Shown piece after piece: positions 7,485-17,600 of a DNA stretch of 36,473 bases (the first letter of the stretch is position 1; every line of letters begins with the position of its first letter). The stretch lies in NCBI GenBank assembly GCA_025352045.1, contig JANXUD010000008.1, forward strand, positions 1 through 36,473. Direction: 5' to 3'. The notes under the pieces are model-generated. The model worked only from the letters and a program-made list of their open reading frames with translations. It was not told the origin of the DNA and did no database searches. The stretch is from Gammaproteobacteria bacterium. GTDB lineage: Bacteria > Pseudomonadota > Gammaproteobacteria > Xanthomonadales > Xanthomonadaceae. The position numbers and the translations under genes were made by a program.

Positions 7485-8704
7485 GCGGCCTGTCGCCCGC
7501 CACCCGCGCGGTCCGCGCCGGCATCGACTGCGATACCGCGCACGGCGCGGTGGTGCCGCCGATCGTGCTGTCGAGCAATTTCAGCTTCGAGGGCTTCGAC
7601 CAGAAGCGGCGCTACGACTACACCCGCAGCGGCAATCCGACCCGCGACCAATTCGCCACCGCGCTCGCCGACCTCGAAGGCGGCGCGGGCGGCGTCGTCA
7701 CCAGTTCCGGCATGTCCGCGATCACCCTGGTACTCGCATTGCTAGAGCCCACGGACCTGCTGGTTGTCCCGCACGACTGCTACGGCGGCAGCTGGCGCCT
7801 GTTCGATGCGCTGGCGCGCAAGGGCCAGTTCCGGCTGCGCACGGTGGACTTCAGCGACCCGCGCGCGCTCGCCGACGCGCTGCTGCAGGCGCCGCGCCTG
7901 GTCTGGGTGGAGACGCCTTCGAACCCGCTGCTGCGCATTACCGACATCCGTTTCGTCGCCGAGGCCGCGCACCGCGCCGGCGCCCTGGTGCTGGTGGACA
8001 ACACCTTCCTGTCGCCCGCCCTGCAGCAGCCGCTCGCGCTGGGCGCCGACCTGGTGTTGCACTCGACCACCAAGTACATCAACGGCCACAGCGACGTGGT
8101 CGGCGGCGCGGTCATCGCCCGCGATCCGGCGCTGGTGGAAACGCTCACCTGGTGGGCGAACGCGCTCGGGCTGACCGGCAGTCCCTTCGACAGCTTCCTG
8201 GCCTTGCGCGGCCTGCGCACGCTCGATGCGCGCCTGCGGGTGCACCAGGAAAACGCCGGCGCCCTGGTGGCCCTGCTGGCCGCGCATCCGGCCGTGTCGG
8301 CGCTGCACTACCCGGGCCTGGCCTCGCACCCCGGCCACGCGCTGGCGGCGCGGCAGCAGTCCGGATTCGGCGCGATGCTCTCGTTCGAACTGCGCGGCGG
8401 GGTGCCGGCCGTGCGCGACTTCCTGGACGGACTGCGCTGCCACACCCTGGCCGAGTCGCTGGGCGGCGTGGAAAGCCTGGTCGCGCACCCGGCGACGATG
8501 ACCCACGCGGCGATGTCGGCGCAGGCGCGCGCGGCGGCCGGCATCGGCGACGGCCTGCTGCGGCTGTCGGTGGGCATCGAAGGCCTCGACGATCTGGTCG
8601 CCGATCTGCGCGACGCCCTCGACCGCGCCTCGAAACGTGGTCAGGGTGGGTTTTCCGGCGACGCCGGGCCACGCGCGCGGGTCACGGCGGAAAATTCACT
8701 CTGA
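7481..8704 (+). CDS. metB: cystathionine gamma-synthase-type PLP enzyme
   Basis: A Cys/Met-metabolism PLP enzyme of 407 aa that would condense O-acyl-homoserine with cysteine to cystathionine. The PLP lysine is Lys198 in HSTTKYINGHSD. Other family marks are YDYTRSGNPTRD (phosphate-binding Tyr and Arg of the neighbouring subunit), VTSSGMSAI, the PLP-ring Asp in LVDNTFLSP, and ESLGGVESL near the C-terminus. Its start ATG overlaps the metX stop (ATGA at 7481-7484), indicating translational coupling. The last ~25 residues look like a nonconserved extension, and its stop converges on the GGDEF-EAL gene with a 9-bp overlap. Close relatives include O-succinylhomoserine sulfhydrylase and cystathionine gamma-lyase, so the exact reaction is inferred. 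Confidence 0.9.
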   Translation: MSGLSPATRAVRAGIDCDTAHGAVVPPIVLSSNFSFEGFDQKRRYDYTRSGNPTRDQFATALADLEGGAGGVVTSSGMSAITLVLALLEPTDLLVVPHDCYGGSWRLFDALARKGQFRLRTVDFSDPRALADALLQAPRLVWVETPSNPLLRITDIRFVAEAAHRAGALVLVDNTFLSPALQQPLALGADLVLHSTTKYINGHSDVVGGAVIARDPALVETLTWWANALGLTGSPFDSFLALRGLRTLDARLRVHQENAGALVALLAAHPAVSALHYPGLASHPGHALAARQQSGFGAMLSFELRGGVPAVRDFLDGLRCHTLAESLGGVESLVAHPATMTHAAMSAQARAAAGIGDGLLRLSVGIEGLDDLVADLRDALDRASKRGQGGFSGDAGPRARVTAENSL

Positions 8705-10918
8705 CCCGATCTTGTGGCGCTGCAGTTGCGCGACGGTCGCGTTGGCCGATGACGGGCGGGCGAAGTAGGATTCGATCGGCTCCGGCCGGTGGATGCCGAA
8801 GCCCTGCGCCATGTCCACGCCAAGCGCGCGCAGCGAGGCAAAGATCGCGTCGTTCTCGGTGTGCTCGGCGATGGTCTGCTTGTTCAGCACATGGGCGATG
8901 TCGGTGATCGAGCGGATCACCGCCATCGACAGCGAGGACGATTCCAGGTCGCGCACGAAGCTGCCGTCGATCTTGAAGTAGTCCACGTCCAGCTGGCGCA
9001 GGTAGTTGAACGAACAGAAGCCGGTGCCGAAATCATCCAGCGCGAACGCGCAGCCGAGCGAGCGCATCCGGGTGATCAGGCCCTGCGCGCGCGACAGGTC
9101 GCGCACGGCGCTGGTCTCGGTCACCTCGAAACAGACCTTGAACGCCGGCAGCTTGCCGTTGCGCACGCGGTGGTAGAGGAAGGTGGCGAAGCCCTCGTCC
9201 ACCAGCGAGGCCGCGGTCAGGTTGATCGCGCAGGTGTGCACCTGCGCCGCGGCATCGGGCCGCGCCTCCAGCCAGCCCAGCGCCAGGTTGACCACGTGCC
9301 GGTCCAGCGCAACGCCCAGCTGGAAACGCTCGGCCGCAGGGATGAAGTGGTCCGGCGCCAAGCGTTCGCCGGTCTGCGGGTCGCGCATGCGCAGCAGCAC
9401 TTCGAAGTGCCGGCCCTCCACCGGGTGGTCGCCCAGCGGGGCGATCGACTGGCAGTCGAGCTCGAACAGGTTGCGGTCGATCGCCTCGCGGATGCGCAGC
9501 GCCCAGTGCATGGCCTGGGTGCGCTCGTGCATCTCGCCCGGCTCCTGCGAGGCGGGCACCACCCGGTTGCCGCCCAGTTCCTTGGCCGTGAAGCAGGCCG
9601 CGTCGGCCAGCGACAGCAGGCGCGCGTAGTCGATCTCCCCGCGCTTGAAGGTAACCAGGCCGATGCTGACGGTGATGTTGAGCACGTGGTTCTGCCAGCC
9701 CACGCGATAGTTCTCGACCGCGCGTTGCAGGTGCTGCAGGCGCAGTTCCATCGTGTCGGCCGCGCCCGCCAGCAACAGCGCGAACTCGTCGCCGCCGATC
9801 CGGAACAACTGGTCGCCCTCGCGCAGCCGCGCCTTCAGCAGGGACGCGATGCCGTGGATCAGGGCGTCGCCGGCAGCGTGGCTGGCGGTATCGTTGATCA
9901 GGGTGAAGTGGTCCAGGTCCAGGTAGGCCAGCGCATTGCCCGGCCCCTGGCCGGCCAGCGCGCGCTGCACGGCTTCCTCGAAGGCGGCGCGGTTGGGCAG
10001 GTTGGTGGCGGCATCGGTGGTGGCGCGGCGCAGCACCTTGCGCGTGGCCATGCGCTGCTCATTGAGCGAGGCCACGAGCACGAGCGGAATCGTGCCGAAC
10101 AGGCTCATGAAGCCCAGCAACAAGGCGGAGTCCAGGCTGCCCGTGGGCGCCTCGAAGCCGGCCAGGCCCAGTCCCGTGAGCGTGGTCAGGAACAGCACGG
10201 TCACCGCGGTGCCGAGGGCGGTCCAGGTCGGTTCGAAGCGCAGCGCGCTCCACACCAGCAGGGTCAGCGGCAGGGCGACCATGCCCAGCGCGTACACGCC
10301 CTTCTGGGAACCGCCCCAGTAGACGAAGCCCAGGGCGAGCGCCATCGCGAGCACCCACAGGGCCTTGGTGCGCTGGTCGGAATAGTCGCCGGCGACCGGC
10401 AGGTCGGGATTGGTCGAGCCGCCCGGCGCCAGCAGGAGCAGGAAGCTGGGGGTGATGCAGATGATGCCCAGCAGGTCGCCAAAGGCCCACTTCGACAGCG
10501 CGGGCCAGAAGGCCGACGGCGCGATCATCTGCGAGTACACCAGCCCCGCCGTGCCGATCGCGCCCGACACCACCACCATCGCCAGGCCGCCGCGCAGCAT
10601 GCCGAAGCCGCTCGACACGCGCACCCGCGGCACGACGCCGCTGGCGTTCACCGCGTAGCCGCCGGCCAGAGGACCGAGGAAATTGGCCAGCACCGAAAAC
10701 GGCAGGAAGGCCAGCGGCACCTTGACGAAGGTCAGGTGGGCGATCAGCACGGCGACCGGGATGAACAGGGCCTGCCGCCAGCCATAGCGCAGCACGGCCC
10801 CGAAGGCGATGCCTGCGGACGGCCAGAACAAGGTCACCTGCGCGGGACCGCCGATGAAGGCGGTCGCGTACCAGGTGCCAAGCAGGTACAGGCCTGTGAG
10901 CAGGATGAAGCGCAACAT
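8696..10918 (-). CDS. MASE1-GGDEF-EAL cyclic-di-GMP enzyme
   Basis: A membrane-bound cyclic-di-GMP turnover protein of 740 aa. The N-terminal MASE1 sensor is a set of hydrophobic helices over about residues 1-290, with the TLFWPSAGIAFG block near residue 30. The diguanylate cyclase domain has an intact RIGGDEF site, and an I-site REGD five residues before it predicts product inhibition. The EAL domain keeps its catalytic set: EVLLR, NLTAAS, FEVTET, DDFGTG, FKIDGSF, IAEHTEN and the MAQGF glutamine. Both activities are possible. ATG 10918 is preferred over 10969 because AAGGGGG precedes it and the helix begins at once. It is transcribed in the same direction as sdaA, 91 bp downstream of it. Confidence 0.93.
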   Translation of the reverse strand: MLRFILLTGLYLLGTWYATAFIGGPAQVTLFWPSAGIAFGAVLRYGWRQALFIPVAVLIAHLTFVKVPLAFLPFSVLANFLGPLAGGYAVNASGVVPRVRVSSGFGMLRGGLAMVVVSGAIGTAGLVYSQMIAPSAFWPALSKWAFGDLLGIICITPSFLLLLAPGGSTNPDLPVAGDYSDQRTKALWVLAMALALGFVYWGGSQKGVYALGMVALPLTLLVWSALRFEPTWTALGTAVTVLFLTTLTGLGLAGFEAPTGSLDSALLLGFMSLFGTIPLVLVASLNEQRMATRKVLRRATTDAATNLPNRAAFEEAVQRALAGQGPGNALAYLDLDHFTLINDTASHAAGDALIHGIASLLKARLREGDQLFRIGGDEFALLLAGAADTMELRLQHLQRAVENYRVGWQNHVLNITVSIGLVTFKRGEIDYARLLSLADAACFTAKELGGNRVVPASQEPGEMHERTQAMHWALRIREAIDRNLFELDCQSIAPLGDHPVEGRHFEVLLRMRDPQTGERLAPDHFIPAAERFQLGVALDRHVVNLALGWLEARPDAAAQVHTCAINLTAASLVDEGFATFLYHRVRNGKLPAFKVCFEVTETSAVRDLSRAQGLITRMRSLGCAFALDDFGTGFCSFNYLRQLDVDYFKIDGSFVRDLESSSLSMAVIRSITDIAHVLNKQTIAEHTENDAIFASLRALGVDMAQGFGIHRPEPIESYFARPSSANATVAQLQRHKIGSE

Positions 10919-11009
10919 CGTGCGTCCCCCTTGTCCTGCAGTTATGCCGCCCGGCGCGCCCGGGCGCAAGGGACAAGCGCCCCATGCCGGCGGGAGCGTG
11001 ACGCCCGGC

Positions 11010-12392
<1,383 letters not shown>

Positions 12393-12452
12393 GGATGCTC
12401 ACTCGGGGGGACGGGGACATTCTATCCTCCTGCCCTGGTCTATCCTTGGCCC

Positions 12453-12677
12453 ATGCGCCTGACCCTGTTCCAGCGTGACGACTGCCCGCTGTGCGACGCC
12501 GCCGATGCGGTGCTGGCGGCCGCCGGCGTGCCCGACTTCGACCCGCTGTGGATCGACGGCGACCTGGCCATGGAGGCCATCTACGGCACGCGCGTCCCCG
12601 TCCTGCGCAGAGAAGACACCGGCGCCGAACTCGAGTGGCCATTCAATACCGAAGCCGTAATGGCCTTCCTCGCCTGA
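12453..12677 (+). CDS. glutaredoxin-like protein (DUF836 type)
   Basis: A 74-aa thioredoxin-fold protein. MRLTLFQRDDCPLCDAAD carries the CPLC redox motif at the end of the first strand. The cis-proline is in TRVPVLRRE, and the chain ends in a helix. This matches the small glutaredoxin-like DUF836 group; its partners are unknown. It is divergent from sdaA with 60 bp between the starts, and converges on the YceI gene 12703-13332. Confidence 0.85.
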   Translation: MRLTLFQRDDCPLCDAADAVLAAAGVPDFDPLWIDGDLAMEAIYGTRVPVLRREDTGAELEWPFNTEAVMAFLA

Positions 12678-12682
12678 ACCAA

Positions 12683-12704
12683 AAGCGAAACCTCCGTTTT
12701 GCTT
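12683..12704. terminator. hairpin between convergent genes
   Basis: AAGCGAAAC (12683-12691) pairs with GTTTTGCTT (12696-12704), all nine pairs counting one G-T, around a CTCC loop. It lies between the glutaredoxin-like and yceI stop codons. Neither side has a long T-run, so it is a candidate bidirectional terminator only. Confidence 0.5.
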
Positions 12705-13332
12705 ATCTCGAGATGAGCAGCAGCCGCGTCGTGACCTGCACGTCGTTCGGCAGCACGGATGTGTCCGCCCAGTCGCCGGTGCCGACCTGGAAGTCCAGGC
12801 GATGCACGGTCGCAGTGCCGGTCAACACCGGGTTCGCGCCGCCGGTCCAGGTGAACGCCAGGGGCACGGCCTTGGCAACGCCATTCAGGCTGAGCACACC
12901 GTCGGCCACGAAGCGGCCCTGGCCGAGCGCGCGGAATTTCGTCGCGACGTAGCGCGCCTGCGCCTGCTTGTGCACGTTGAAGAAGTCCGCGCCGCGCAGG
13001 CCGTCGTCGCGCTCGGAGTTCTGCGAATCCACGCTGGCCAGGTCGATGCTCACGTCGAAGCGCGCGCCCGCCAGCTGCGCCGGATCGAAGTGCAGCAGCG
13101 GCGTGAACGACTTGAAGCGGCCGCTGAACTTCTCGCCCTGGAACACGCTGGCGAAGCCGAGCGTCGAGCCCGGGCGCGCCTTCCAGTCGGCGCCGCGCGC
13201 CGTCGCCTTGGCGGCTGGGGCAGCGGCAGCGGCGGGCGGCGCCACGGGTGCCGCCGCGAATGCCGCCGCGGAGGCGAGCATCGCAAAGCCCAGCACGAGC
13301 ATGGGCGTCACACGGATCGCAACAGTGTTCAT
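12703..13332 (-). CDS. YceI-family periplasmic lipid-binding-fold protein (second copy)
   Basis: A 209-aa YceI-domain protein, a lipocalin-like beta barrel that binds isoprenoid-type ligands in known members. A signal peptide is visible (about residues 1-27, ending in AAAFAAAP), followed by an Ala/Pro-rich stretch. The YceI domain shows STLGFASVFQGEKFSGRF, DVSIDLASVDSQNSERDDGLRGADFFN and FVADGVLSLNGVAKAVPLAF, the usual order of strands. The ATG at 13332 overlaps the cytochrome b561 stop (ATGA), so the two are coupled. A longer reading from 13575 would run through the b561 gene and is rejected. It differs clearly from the YceI encoded at 13882-14568, so the pair is not a recent duplication. 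Confidence 0.9.
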   Translation of the reverse strand: MNTVAIRVTPMLVLGFAMLASAAAFAAAPVAPPAAAAAPAAKATARGADWKARPGSTLGFASVFQGEKFSGRFKSFTPLLHFDPAQLAGARFDVSIDLASVDSQNSERDDGLRGADFFNVHKQAQARYVATKFRALGQGRFVADGVLSLNGVAKAVPLAFTWTGGANPVLTGTATVHRLDFQVGTGDWADTSVLPNDVQVTTRLLLISR

Positions 13333-13898
13333 GGCGTGCTTCCTCTGGGGGCGTGTCGCCCCGGCAACATGCGGACCAGGGTGCGGTCGCGCCAGACATA
13401 ATGGTGGCCCAGCGCTGCCGCGGCGTGCACGGCGACCAGGCCGCAGAGCACGTAGAACAGCAGCTGGTGGATGTCCTTGGCCTGGTGCTTGAGCGCCAGG
13501 TTGGTGGCGACCAGCGCCGGCACGTTGAACAGGCGGAAATACTGCAGCGCGAAGCCCGACGTGGAGTTGTACCACCAGCCGGAGAACGGCACGAGCAGCA
13601 GCAGCAGGTACAGGCCGCCATGGGTGATCCGCGCGATCGCTTCCTGCCAGGCGGGCGCGCCGGCCAGTGGCGGCGGCACCTTGGCGACCAGCCGCCAGGC
13701 GAGACGGATGACGGTCAGGGCGATCACGGTCAGGCCCAGGCTCTTGTGCACGGCATACACCTGCAGCTTGGTGAGGCCGTTCGGCAGGTCGTCCATGAAC
13801 AGCCCGATCAGCGCGGCGACCAGCACGACGAGGAAGCTCAGCCAGTGCAGGCCGATGCTGGCGCCGCCCCAGCGGCTGTCGTCAATGCTGGCTGCCAT
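13329..13898 (-). CDS. cytochrome b561-family membrane protein
   Basis: A 189-aa di-haem b561-type electron carrier in the inner membrane. Four hydrophobic segments are visible, with haem-ligand histidines in SIGLHWLSF (helix 1), YAVHKSLGL (helix 2), ITHGGLYLL, and KDIHQLLFY/AVHAAAALGHH near the C-terminus. Members pass electrons between quinol and periplasmic acceptors, some supporting superoxide scavenging. The gene overlaps the upstream yceI by 17 bp and the downstream yceI by 4 bp, so all three are probably one operon. The yceI plus b561 pairing also occurs in E. coli (yceI-yceJ). Confidence 0.92.
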   Translation of the reverse strand: MAASIDDSRWGGASIGLHWLSFLVVLVAALIGLFMDDLPNGLTKLQVYAVHKSLGLTVIALTVIRLAWRLVAKVPPPLAGAPAWQEAIARITHGGLYLLLLLVPFSGWWYNSTSGFALQYFRLFNVPALVATNLALKHQAKDIHQLLFYVLCGLVAVHAAAALGHHYVWRDRTLVRMLPGRHAPRGSTP

Positions 13899-14568
13899 CG
13901 GCCTGCGCGTCCTTGGCGTCCGGCGCGTCCTTGGCGGCGCTGCCCGCGAGCAGCGCCTCGGTCTCGATCACCAGCGTGACCGCGTCGCCGACCAGGTGTT
14001 CCCAATGGTCCATGCCGAAGGCCTTGCGGCTCAGCGTGCCCTTTGCGGAAAAACCGGCCGTGCGATGCAGGGTCAGCGGGTGGCGCTTGAGCGCATTGAG
14101 GTCCACCTCCAGCACCAGCGGCGCGGTGACGCCGTGCAGGGTGAGGTCGCCGGTGACGCGCGCATGGTTGCCCTGGCCATGCTCGACCTTGGTGGAAACG
14201 AAGCGCGCGACCGGGAACTTCCTGGCATCGAAAAAGGTGCCGTCGAGGATCTTGCCCTGCCAGTCGGTATCGCCCAGGTCGAGCGTGGCGATCGGCACCT
14301 CGATCGTGACGTGCGCAGTGGACCAGTCGTCGGCGTCGAAATCGAGCGTGCCGCTGGCCTTGGAAAAGGTGCCGACCGGGTTGGAAAAGCCGGCATGGCT
14401 GACCTGGAAGGCGATGCGCGTATGCACCGGATCCAGCCGATAGTGGCGCAGCTCGGCGTGGGCGGGCGCGGCCAAGGCCAGGCAGAACAACGCCAGCCCC
14501 AGGTACGGCCGGCAAAGCAGCGCCGGGTGGACAACACGGCGGTGATCCGGGGGGCGGGCGGGGGTCAT
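13882..14568 (-). CDS. YceI-family periplasmic protein (first copy)
   Basis: A 228-aa YceI-domain protein with a signal peptide (hydrophobic core LGLALFCLALAAP, cut near AHA). The domain starts at LRHYRLDPVHTRIAFQVSHAGFSNPVGTF, the classical YceI opening, and continues through DLGDTDWQGKIL, FFDARKFPVARF and GDLTLHGVTAPLVLEV. A charged Lys/Asp/Ala tail follows. It is the first gene of the yceI-b561-yceI operon. The ATG at 14568 has no Shine-Dalgarno sequence, and a -10-like TAGAAT ends 7 nt before it, so a leaderless transcript is possible. In known members the barrel binds polyisoprenoid lipids. Confidence 0.92.
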   Translation of the reverse strand: MTPARPPDHRRVVHPALLCRPYLGLALFCLALAAPAHAELRHYRLDPVHTRIAFQVSHAGFSNPVGTFSKASGTLDFDADDWSTAHVTIEVPIATLDLGDTDWQGKILDGTFFDARKFPVARFVSTKVEHGQGNHARVTGDLTLHGVTAPLVLEVDLNALKRHPLTLHRTAGFSAKGTLSRKAFGMDHWEHLVGDAVTLVIETEALLAGSAAKDAPDAKDAQADGSQH

Positions 14569-14575
14569 GTCCGGA

Positions 14576-14581
14576 ATTCTA
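14576..14581 (-). promoter_or_regulatory. -10-like element directly before yceI
   Basis: TAGAAT on the - strand ends 7 nt before the yceI ATG; transcription would begin at or next to the start codon. No -35 match is seen at 16-18 nt, so the call is weak. Confidence 0.25.
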
Positions 14582-14666
14582 TCCGCGTCACGTGAATGGC
14601 AGGTGCTTGGCCGGCAAACGCAGCGCTGCGAGGCTGCGGTCCGGGACACTGCTTGGGGAAGCAGGC

Positions 14667-17600
14667 ATGCGCAAAGCCGTCCGGGGCCTGATCGGGCTCC
14701 CAGTGGGGTTGTTTGCACTGTTCCTGGCCTCGGCCGCGGCGGCCACGCCGGAAACCCCGCAATTCCGCCCGGTCGGGGTGGCCGACGGCCTGCCCTCCAG
14801 CACGGTCGCGGCCCTGGCCCTGGATCGCGACGGCTTCCTGTGGATCGGCACCCGGGACGGCCTGGCCCGCTACGACGGCGTCGGCTACCGCATCTACCGC
14901 CACGTTCCCGGCGACCCGGCATCCCTGCCGGGCAATTCGGTGCAGGCCCTGTACGTGGATGCGCGCAACCGCCTGTGGGTCGGCGTGGAGAGCGAGGGCC
15001 TGGCGGTGCTCGACGGCGATCGCGCCGGCTTCCGGCACATCTCGCAGAAGAACCAGCCGCTACTGCGCAGCGACGACGTCTGGGCGATCACCGGCACCCG
15101 CGACGGGCAAGTCTGGTTCGGCACTTATGGCGGCGGCCTGTATCGGCTGGATGCGGCCGATCGCTGGACGCGCTACCTGCCCGATGCCGCGAGGCCCGCC
15201 AGCCTGCCGGCCGCCGACGTGCCCGCGCTGGCCGTGGATTCCGCAGGCACGCTCTGGGTGGGCACGACCCATGGCCTGGCACGCTGGACCGGGCATGGCT
15301 TCGAGACCATCGCGCCCGGGCGGCTCTCGGGCGAGGAGGTCGACAGCCTGTCCGCCGATCGCGACGGCAGCCTGTGGATCGGAACCAGCGCCGGCCTCGA
15401 CCATCGCCTGGCGGACGGCCGCATCGAGCGTCCGGCCTGGGTGGCGTCCTTGCCCGATCCGGTGGTGATGACGGTGCTCGCCGATCGCGAGGGCACCCGC
15501 TGGTTCGGCACGCGCAAGGGCCTGGCCGGCATGCGAGACGGCAAGCTCGACACGCTGTCGTCCTATCCGGCGACCGCGCGGGCGCTGTTCGCCAGCCTCG
15601 AGGACCGCGACGGCGGCCTGTGGTTCGGCACCCAGACCAGCGGACTGCTGCGGCTGCCGCCGGGCTGGCGCAACTTCGCCGTGTTCGGGCGCGACGACGG
15701 GCCGGGCAAGTTGTCCGGGGTGCCGGTGCGCGGCATGGCGCCGACCCGCGATGGTCGCGTCTGGCTGGTCGGCAGCAGCAGCGTGGTGGACCGGCTGGAT
15801 CCGGTGAGCGGGCGAATCGAGGCGGTGTTCGACGTCGCGTCGGCGATCCCGAATGCCCGGCTCTGGTCCGTGCTCGAACGCAGCGATGGCAGCCTGTGGC
15901 TGGGACACGCGCGCGGATTGAGCCGCTACCAGCCGCGCACCCGCAGCTGGACGCATTGGCACATCGGCGAGGGCGCCGATCCGCTGTTGCCCGGCCCGGT
16001 GCAGATGCTGGCGCTGACCGAGGACGGCCTGCTCTGGCTCGCGTCCTACGGCGGCGGCGTGCAGGCCCGCGACAGTGACGGCCACATCGTCTTCAGCCTG
16101 GCCGCGGGCGATGGCCGCGGCGTGGATTCGCCGGACCAGGAACAGATGACCGTCGGCCCCGACGGCCTGGTCTGGCTGGCCGGGCCGAAGGGACTACGGC
16201 GCTGGAATGCCGACACCGAGCGCTTCGACCAGATCGCCGGTGCGCCGGACGAACACGTGTTTGGCTTCGCCTTCGTGCCGCCCGACACGCTCTGGCTGCA
16301 TCGCATGGGCGCGCTCGAGGCCTGGCACTGGAACGGCAATGCACTCGCGCGGTTCCGCTCGATCGGCGCGCGCGAGGGCCTGCCCGCGGTGGAGTCGGGC
16401 GGCATGTTCGCCGACCGCGGCGGCGCGTTGTGGCTGCCGACCGCGCGTGGCCTGCTGCGCTACGACCCCCTGGGCGAACGCCTGCGCATGTTCGGCGTGC
16501 GCGATGGCCTGCCCAGCCAGGAGTTCCTGCTGCAGCCGCCCGTGGTATTGCCGCAGGGCCTGGGCCTGGCCAGCAGCAATGCCGGCGTGGTGCTGTTCGA
16601 CCCGGCGCGGATCCGCCCGGGTGGCGCGGCGTCGCGGCTGGTGCTCGATGCCCTCAGCTTCCGTCGCGGCGAGCGCACGCTCAACCTGGCACCGGGCACG
16701 GCAACGCTCACGCTTGGCCCCGGTGACCGCGACCTGCACGTGGGCGCGCGCCTGCTCAGCTTTGCCGACGCGGCGGCGCACCGCTACCGTTTCTTCCTGC
16801 ACGGTTATGACACGCGCTGGGTGGATGTCGGCGCCAGCGGTCAGCGCGATTTCTCGCAACTGCCACCGGGCAGCTTCCGCATGGAGATCACCGCCGGCAA
16901 CGCGGATGGCGCCTGGTCGGTGCCGGTCTCGTTCGCATTGCGCGTGCTGGCGCCCTGGTGGCAGCGGCCCTGGGCGATCGCCCTGTGGGTCGGCAGCGCA
17001 TTTGGCCTGGCGTGGATCATGGCGCGCGCCTATCGCGCCCGGCTGCGCGAGCGCACCGCGTTGCAGTTGCGCGAACAGCAGCGGCGCATCAGTGACCAGG
17101 GCTCCGAAGCAAAGAGCCGGTTCCTGGCCACGCTCGGCCACGAAATCCGCACGCCGATGACCGGCGTGCTCGGCATGGCCGAACTGCTGCAGGGTTCTGA
17201 GCTGGCGCCACGGCAACGCGGCCAGGTCGAGGCGATCCGGCGCGCGGGCGACCACCTGCTGCGCCTGGTCAATGATGCGCTCGACCTGGCGCGCATCGAG
17301 GCGGGCAAGCTCGTCCTCGAGGACGCCGCCTTCGACCTGCATTCCCTGCTCGACGACACCGCGGCGCTGCTGCGCCCGCTGGCCGAAGCCAAGGGCCTGG
17401 CTTTCACCCTGCAACGCGCGCCGGGCACGCCGCGCGCCCTGCGCGGCGACGCGGGGCGGGTGCGGCAGATCCTGTTCAACCTGGGCAGCAATGCCATCAA
17501 GTTCACCGATCGCGGCGAAGTCGCGCTGCGCAGTGCCGCGACACCCGCCGGCTTGTTGCTGGAAATCGCCGACACCGGCCCGGGCCTCGACGCAGCCCAG

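Noticed and set aside
10919-11009. Terminator between sdaA and the GGDEF-EAL gene
   Set aside because: GC-rich palindromes and a CTTGTCC/GGACAAG pair exist, but there is no T-run and part of the pair lies in the ribosome site region.
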